NCBI RefSeq assembly: GCF_004337445.1
Contig: NZ_SJZB01000026.1
Coordinates: 1 to 52,922 of the forward strand
Direction: 5' to 3'
DNA length: 52,922 nucleotides
Source: Parasulfuritortus cantonensis
GTDB lineage: Bacteria; Pseudomonadota; Gammaproteobacteria; Burkholderiales; Thiobacillaceae
Below the pieces are notes generated by a model. The model made no database searches. It was not told where the DNA came from and worked only from the letters and a program-made list of their open reading frames with translations. Made by a program: the position numbers and the translations under genes. Shown piece by piece: positions 51,348 through 52,922 of this stretch (positions are counted from its first letter, which is position 1; each line of letters starts with the position of its first letter).

Positions 51348-52130
51348 TCAGATCTGGGTCAGGCGCTGAAGCATCTGGTCGGACGTGGTGATGGCGCGCG
51401 AATTCAGCTCGTAGGCCCGTTGCGCCACGATCATGTTGATCAGTTCTTCCGCCACGTTGACGTTGGAGGACTCGACGAAGCTCTGGTTGAGCACGCCGAC
51501 GCCGTTGTCGCCGGGGTTGTTGAGCTGCGGGGTGCCGGACGAGGCCGTCTCGACGTAGAGATTTTCGCCCTGGCTCTGCAACCCGGTCGGGTTGATGAAG
51601 GTGGCCAGCTGAAGCTGGCCGAGCACGGTCGGGGTGGTGTTGTTGGCCTGGGTGATCGACACGGTGCCGTCGCGGGCGATGGCGACCGCCAGGGTGTCGG
51701 ATGGAATGACCATGTTCGGGATCACCTGATAGCCGCTCGCGGTCACCAGGTTGCCGTTGCTGTCGACCTGGAAGGAGCCGTCGCGGGTATAGGCGGTGGT
51801 GCCGTCCGGCATCAGGATCTGGAAGAAGCCGCGCCCGTTGATCGCCACATCGAGCGAATTCCCGGTTTCCTGCAGGGTACCCTGGGTATGGATGCGCTCG
51901 GTGGCCACGGTGCGCGCACCGACGCCGAGCTGGAAGCCGCTCGGCAACTGGGTCTGCTGTGAGGATTGGGCGCCCGCCTGGCGGATGTTCTGGTAGAGCA
52001 GGTCCTCGAACACGGCGCGGGTCTTCTTGTAGCCGGTGGTGCTGACGTTGGCCAGGTTGTTCGAGATGACGTCCAACTGGGTCTGCTGGACGTCGAGGCC
52101 GGTGCGGGCAATGTACAGGGAGCGCAGCAT
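51348..52130 (-). CDS. flgG: Flagellar distal rod protein FlgG
   Basis: A 260-residue distal rod protein. It opens [20 protein letters not shown] and [16 protein letters not shown], the axial-family start, has the central FlgG/FlgF fold and ends [20 protein letters not shown] then QRLTQI, the canonical C-terminus. Located between flgF and flgH. Confidence 0.96.
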   Translation of the reverse strand: MLRSLYIARTGLDVQQTQLDVISNNLANVSTTGYKKTRAVFEDLLYQNIRQAGAQSSQQTQLPSGFQLGVGARTVATERIHTQGTLQETGNSLDVAINGRGFFQILMPDGTTAYTRDGSFQVDSNGNLVTASGYQVIPNMVIPSDTLAVAIARDGTVSITQANNTTPTVLGQLQLATFINPTGLQSQGENLYVETASSGTPQLNNPGDNGVGVLNQSFVESSNVNVAEELINMIVAQRAYELNSRAITTSDQMLQRLTQI

Positions 52131-52147
52131 GGCGTGTTTCCTCTAGT

Positions 52148-52885
52148 CTACTTGGCCAGGACCTTGTCGCCGGCCTTGTGGTTGTCCTCGGCGGTGCGCA
52201 GCACGCGCATCTGGGTCTCGAACTGGCGCGCCAGGCTGATCATGTTCACCAGGGCCTCGGCGGGATTGACGTTGCTGCCTTCCAGCGTGCCGACGGCGAG
52301 CCGGATGTTGGCGTCGGCCTGGGCCGGCTGGCCGCTCTTGAGGCGGAACAGGCCATCCTCGCCGCGCGTCAGATCCTGCTCGGAGGGATCGACCAGCTTG
52401 ATGCGGCCGGCGATCTCCACCGAGTTGCGGGCGCGCCCGGTCGGCACCGTGGACACGGTACCGTCGGAGGCGATCAGGATTTCCTGGTCGGGCGCCACGG
52501 CGATCGGCCCGCCGTCGCCCATCACGTTCATGCCGGTCCCGGTCTGCAGGATGCCGTTGATCGAGGTCTGCAGGTCGCCCATCCGGGTGTAGGCCTCCTG
52601 GCCGCCGGCGTCCTGCACGGCGATCCAGCCGCTGCCGCGCACCGCGACGTCGAGGGCCCGGCCGGTGTGCTGCAAGGCGCCCGGCGTGAAATCGGTCGCC
52701 GGGGTCGTCTCCAACACGAAGGCGCGCGTGCGGGCACCGTCGCCGACCACCGGCAAGGCGCGGAAGACGTTGAGCTCGGCCTTGAAGCCGGTGGTCGCGA
52801 TGTTGGCCAGGTTGTGGCTGACGGCGGCCTGCTGGCGGGTGATCTCCCGCGCCCCGGTCATGGCGACGTAAACGACCCGGTCCAT
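52148..52885 (-). CDS. flgF: Flagellar proximal rod protein FlgF
   Basis: A 245-residue rod protein. It opens MDRVVYVAMTGAREITRQQA and AVSHNLANIATTGFKAELN, the FlgF variant of the axial start, and ends with the usual amphipathic C-terminal helix (MISLARQFETQMRVLRTAED). Its start lies 9 bases after the stop of the upstream fragment. Sits first in the part of the operon seen here. Confidence 0.95.
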   Translation of the reverse strand: MDRVVYVAMTGAREITRQQAAVSHNLANIATTGFKAELNVFRALPVVGDGARTRAFVLETTPATDFTPGALQHTGRALDVAVRGSGWIAVQDAGGQEAYTRMGDLQTSINGILQTGTGMNVMGDGGPIAVAPDQEILIASDGTVSTVPTGRARNSVEIAGRIKLVDPSEQDLTRGEDGLFRLKSGQPAQADANIRLAVGTLEGSNVNPAEALVNMISLARQFETQMRVLRTAEDNHKAGDKVLAK

Positions 52886-52894
52886 CAGGCCCCC

Positions 52895-52922
52895 TCAGAA
52901 CGATTCGGCGCGGCCATCGACT
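52895..52922 (-). CDS. flgE: Last codons of an upstream gene, probably flgE (partial)
   Basis: Only eight codons and a stop (VDGRAESF) lie in the window upstream of flgF. The usual order flgB-C-D-E-F makes flgE the expected gene, but the fragment is too short to identify by sequence. An overlapping alternative frame ending at 52883 is also possible. Confidence 0.35.

Overview
The window is a GC-rich (about two-thirds G+C by eye) bacterial chromosome segment, densely coded on both strands. The mix of genes suggests a flagellated, probably autotrophic betaproteobacterium of the Thiobacillus/Hydrogenophilaceae kind: a proteobacterial phosphoribulokinase, a two-subunit pyruvate carboxylase, feoA-feoB-feoC, HemP, a DmeF-type exporter and the yceD-rpmF-plsX block. 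The taxonomic call is inference. No rRNA, tRNA or CRISPR array was recognised.

Layout. 1-7 kb: plsX (cut by the window edge), rpmF and yceD on the minus strand face pycA-pycB-maf-methyltransferase-rlmN-like on the plus strand. 7-9.5 kb: a large CBS-PAS-GGDEF protein. 9.7-14.5 kb: a zinc-type metal cluster with a Zur-like regulator, a ZIP carrier, a small CxxC/His protein, a porin, a ZnuA-like binding protein and a ZnuB-like permease but no ABC ATPase. Two copies of one palindrome precede the regulator and the ZIP gene. 14.5-18.4 kb: iron storage and peroxide defence (bfd, bfr, dps, ahpC, ahpF), with a Fur-like site at bfd and an OxyR-like site at ahpC. 18.6-32.7 kb: an iron island on the minus strand. 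It contains dmeF, feoC (split by a complete 1313-bp IS5-type element), feoB, two feoA genes, and then a block with a P1B ATPase carrying an SCA motif, two HMA2-like proteins and five small Gly/Ala-rich single-helix membrane proteins. This block closely resembles the ferrosome (fez) clusters that build membrane-bounded iron stores, and it is the most interesting part of the window. Upstream lie two hemP genes, a DUF2325 gene, a porin and Fur-like boxes placed inside sigma-70-type promoters.

33-45.9 kb: a TetR regulator with matching operators at its own gene and at a small Cys-rich/DsrE-like pair, an EttA-type ABC-F protein, an M14 peptidase, a DUF1015 protein, a BrkB-family membrane protein fused to a cyclic-nucleotide-binding domain, an SH3 protein, an M48 protease, phosphoribulokinase and mfd. 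45.8-52.9 kb: flagellar genes flgL, K, J, I, H, G, F and probably the last codons of flgE, on the minus strand.

How it fits together: Fur-like boxes in front of bfd, the fez-like operon and hemP suggest that uptake (Feo), compartment storage (fez-like), ferritin storage and release (Bfr, Bfd, Dps) and peroxide defence (AhpCF) form one iron/oxidant region. Two genes (mfd and the DUF2325 gene) each carry a one-base loss in a G/C homopolymer, which could be genuine or a sequencing artefact.
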